Shown in pieces: positions 63,334 to 64,000 of a stretch of 64,000 bases of DNA (positions are counted from its first letter, which is position 1; the number at the start of each line of letters is the position of its first letter). Location of the stretch: assembly GCF_014648815.1 (NCBI RefSeq), contig NZ_BMRV01000005.1, positions 198,758-262,757 on the forward strand, given 5' to 3'. The DNA is from Streptomyces flaveolus. GTDB taxonomy: Bacteria; Actinomycetota; Actinomycetes; Streptomycetales; Streptomycetaceae. The position numbers and the translations under genes were made by a program. The notes beneath the pieces were generated by a model. It was not told where the DNA came from. It did not search any database and saw nothing but the letters and a program-made list of their open reading frames with translations.

Positions 63334-64000
63334 ATGACCGACACCGGCCAGATCCCGGGCGAGGGGCTGCCGGAGAACTCAGGCATGGTGGAGCAGCCGG
63401 GCGTCCCCGCATCCGGCGCGTACACCTACCTCTCCGAGACCACCGCCGAGGACGAGGACCTCCTGCTGCTGCCGGGTGCCCAGAGCGCCTGGGGCAACGA
63501 GGTCGCGCCGCCCGCGCCGGAGCCGGTCGTCGAGACCGTGCACCAGCCGGGTCCGCACGAGATGTCCGGCCGCGACAGCGGTTCGGTCGACCTCGGCGGC
63601 GTCCGCCTGCCGGAACCGGCCGCGGAGCCCACGGCCGCGCCGTCCCCGCCGCGCCGGCCCCTGCACCTCGGTCCGCCGATCCCCGACACCTCCGCCAGCC
63701 CCGTCCGCTCCCTCGCCGACCGGGGCCCCGCCGACATGCCGGTGCGGCACGCCGGACCGCCGACCGTCGGCCCCGAGTACCTCGACGTCCCGCAGGCCGC
63801 CGCGATGCCTCCGCAGGGGGCTGCGCCCTGGGGCGCGCAGGCGGCCCCGTCGAGCGCCGGGGCGGCGCCTGCGGAAACGGTTGTTCCGGTACCGGAGCAG
63901 CGTCCCGAGCCGGTGGGTGCGGCCCAGGCACTCGTCACCCGCGTGGCGACGGAGGCCGTGGCGGCGACCGGCGCCGTCCCGACGCCGGGGGAGACCGGTG
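63334..64000 (+). CDS. Large protein with a long disordered N-terminus, incomplete (CobT-like by context)
   Basis: From ATG 63334 the frame stays open to the window edge, giving 222 residues. It begins MTDTGQIPGEGLPENSGM and is Pro, Ala, Val and Glu rich without a recognisable fold or membrane segment. GAGGGG lies six bases before the start; the ATG at 63316 is possible. In Streptomyces, as I recall, a large nicotinate-nucleotide:dimethylbenzimidazole phosphoribosyltransferase (CobT) with such an N-terminal extension lies next to cobL, but the catalytic domain is outside the window, so this is inference. Confidence 0.65.
   Translation, partial: MTDTGQIPGEGLPENSGMVEQPGVPASGAYTYLSETTAEDEDLLLLPGAQSAWGNEVAPPAPEPVVETVHQPGPHEMSGRDSGSVDLGGVRLPEPAAEPTAAPSPPRRPLHLGPPIPDTSASPVRSLADRGPADMPVRHAGPPTVGPEYLDVPQAAAMPPQGAAPWGAQAAPSSAGAAPAETVVPVPEQRPEPVGAAQALVTRVATEAVAATGAVPTPGETG

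Overview
The window is a high-GC actinobacterial chromosome segment, almost certainly Streptomyces. The evidence is very strong G/C third-position bias, frequent GTG and TTG starts, GTGA/ATGA stop-start overlaps, bldA-type TTA codons in only two small genes, Streptomyces-type ARG boxes, and several families typical of the genus (SseB-like, DUF1844 before infC, NsdA-like TPR regulator, GlnA4-like ligase). From memory, the gene order resembles the S. coelicolor SCO1621-SCO1553 core region; I could not check this by alignment. There is no prophage, IS element, CRISPR array, tRNA or rRNA: this is ordinary core chromosome with a few unusual regulatory arrangements.

Layout. 0-5 kb: the 3' end of a glycine betaine-type binding protein with two OpuAC domains, a cupin regulator, a metal-receptor-like protein, and a TDT transporter divergent from a LysR regulator. 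5-10.3 kb: a gamma-glutamylation catabolic cluster (class I amidotransferase-like hydrolase and GntR regulator divergent from a glutamine synthetase-like ligase, aldehyde dehydrogenase and SDR), which reads as an ethanolamine or amine utilisation route. 10.3-17.8 kb: membrane and envelope genes, including a Pro-rich one-pass protein coupled to a mycosin-like subtilisin, and a class A beta-lactamase-like protein. 17.8-25.7 kb: translation genes infC-rpmI-rplT, an rRNA methyltransferase, a solitary histidine kinase, and pheS-pheT. 25.7-31.2 kb: an NsdA-like regulator, a Nudix gene and a small membrane protein that both carry TTA codons, a 3-hydroxyacyl-CoA dehydrogenase and a GHL10 glycosidase. 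31.2-38.6 kb: a DMT exporter divergent from a MocR regulator, a GNAT, a degenerate histidine phosphatase, and a secreted GH51 arabinofuranosidase.

38.7-43.6 kb holds the argCJBDR operon; argH lies separately at 47.9 kb, and both have sigma-70-like promoters overlapped by ARG boxes. Between them is a three-gene flavin electron-transfer operon (ferric reductase-like protein, FMN-binding protein, ApbE), an L,D-transpeptidase-like protein and a PPOX protein. 49-57.8 kb: an aldo/keto reductase, a TetR-MFS efflux pair, PlsC, a Tat-exported GlpQ-type phosphodiesterase, a sigma-like protein, a GNAT, two small membrane proteins and a HAD phosphatase. 57.8-60.9 kb: the methionine importer metNIQ, preceded by a 28-codon open frame ending in a Cys/Met-rich tail that looks like an attenuator peptide. 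The window ends with a GNAT, a fused CbiE-CbiT methyltransferase, and the start of a large protein with a disordered N-terminus.

The most interesting leads are the Cys/Met leader peptide before metNIQ, the adjacent pair of TTA-containing genes with a hairpin over the Nudix Shine-Dalgarno, the AUC start and terminator-like leader of infC, the histidine phosphatase that has lost its catalytic histidines, and the divergent DMT/MocR genes whose start codons overlap.
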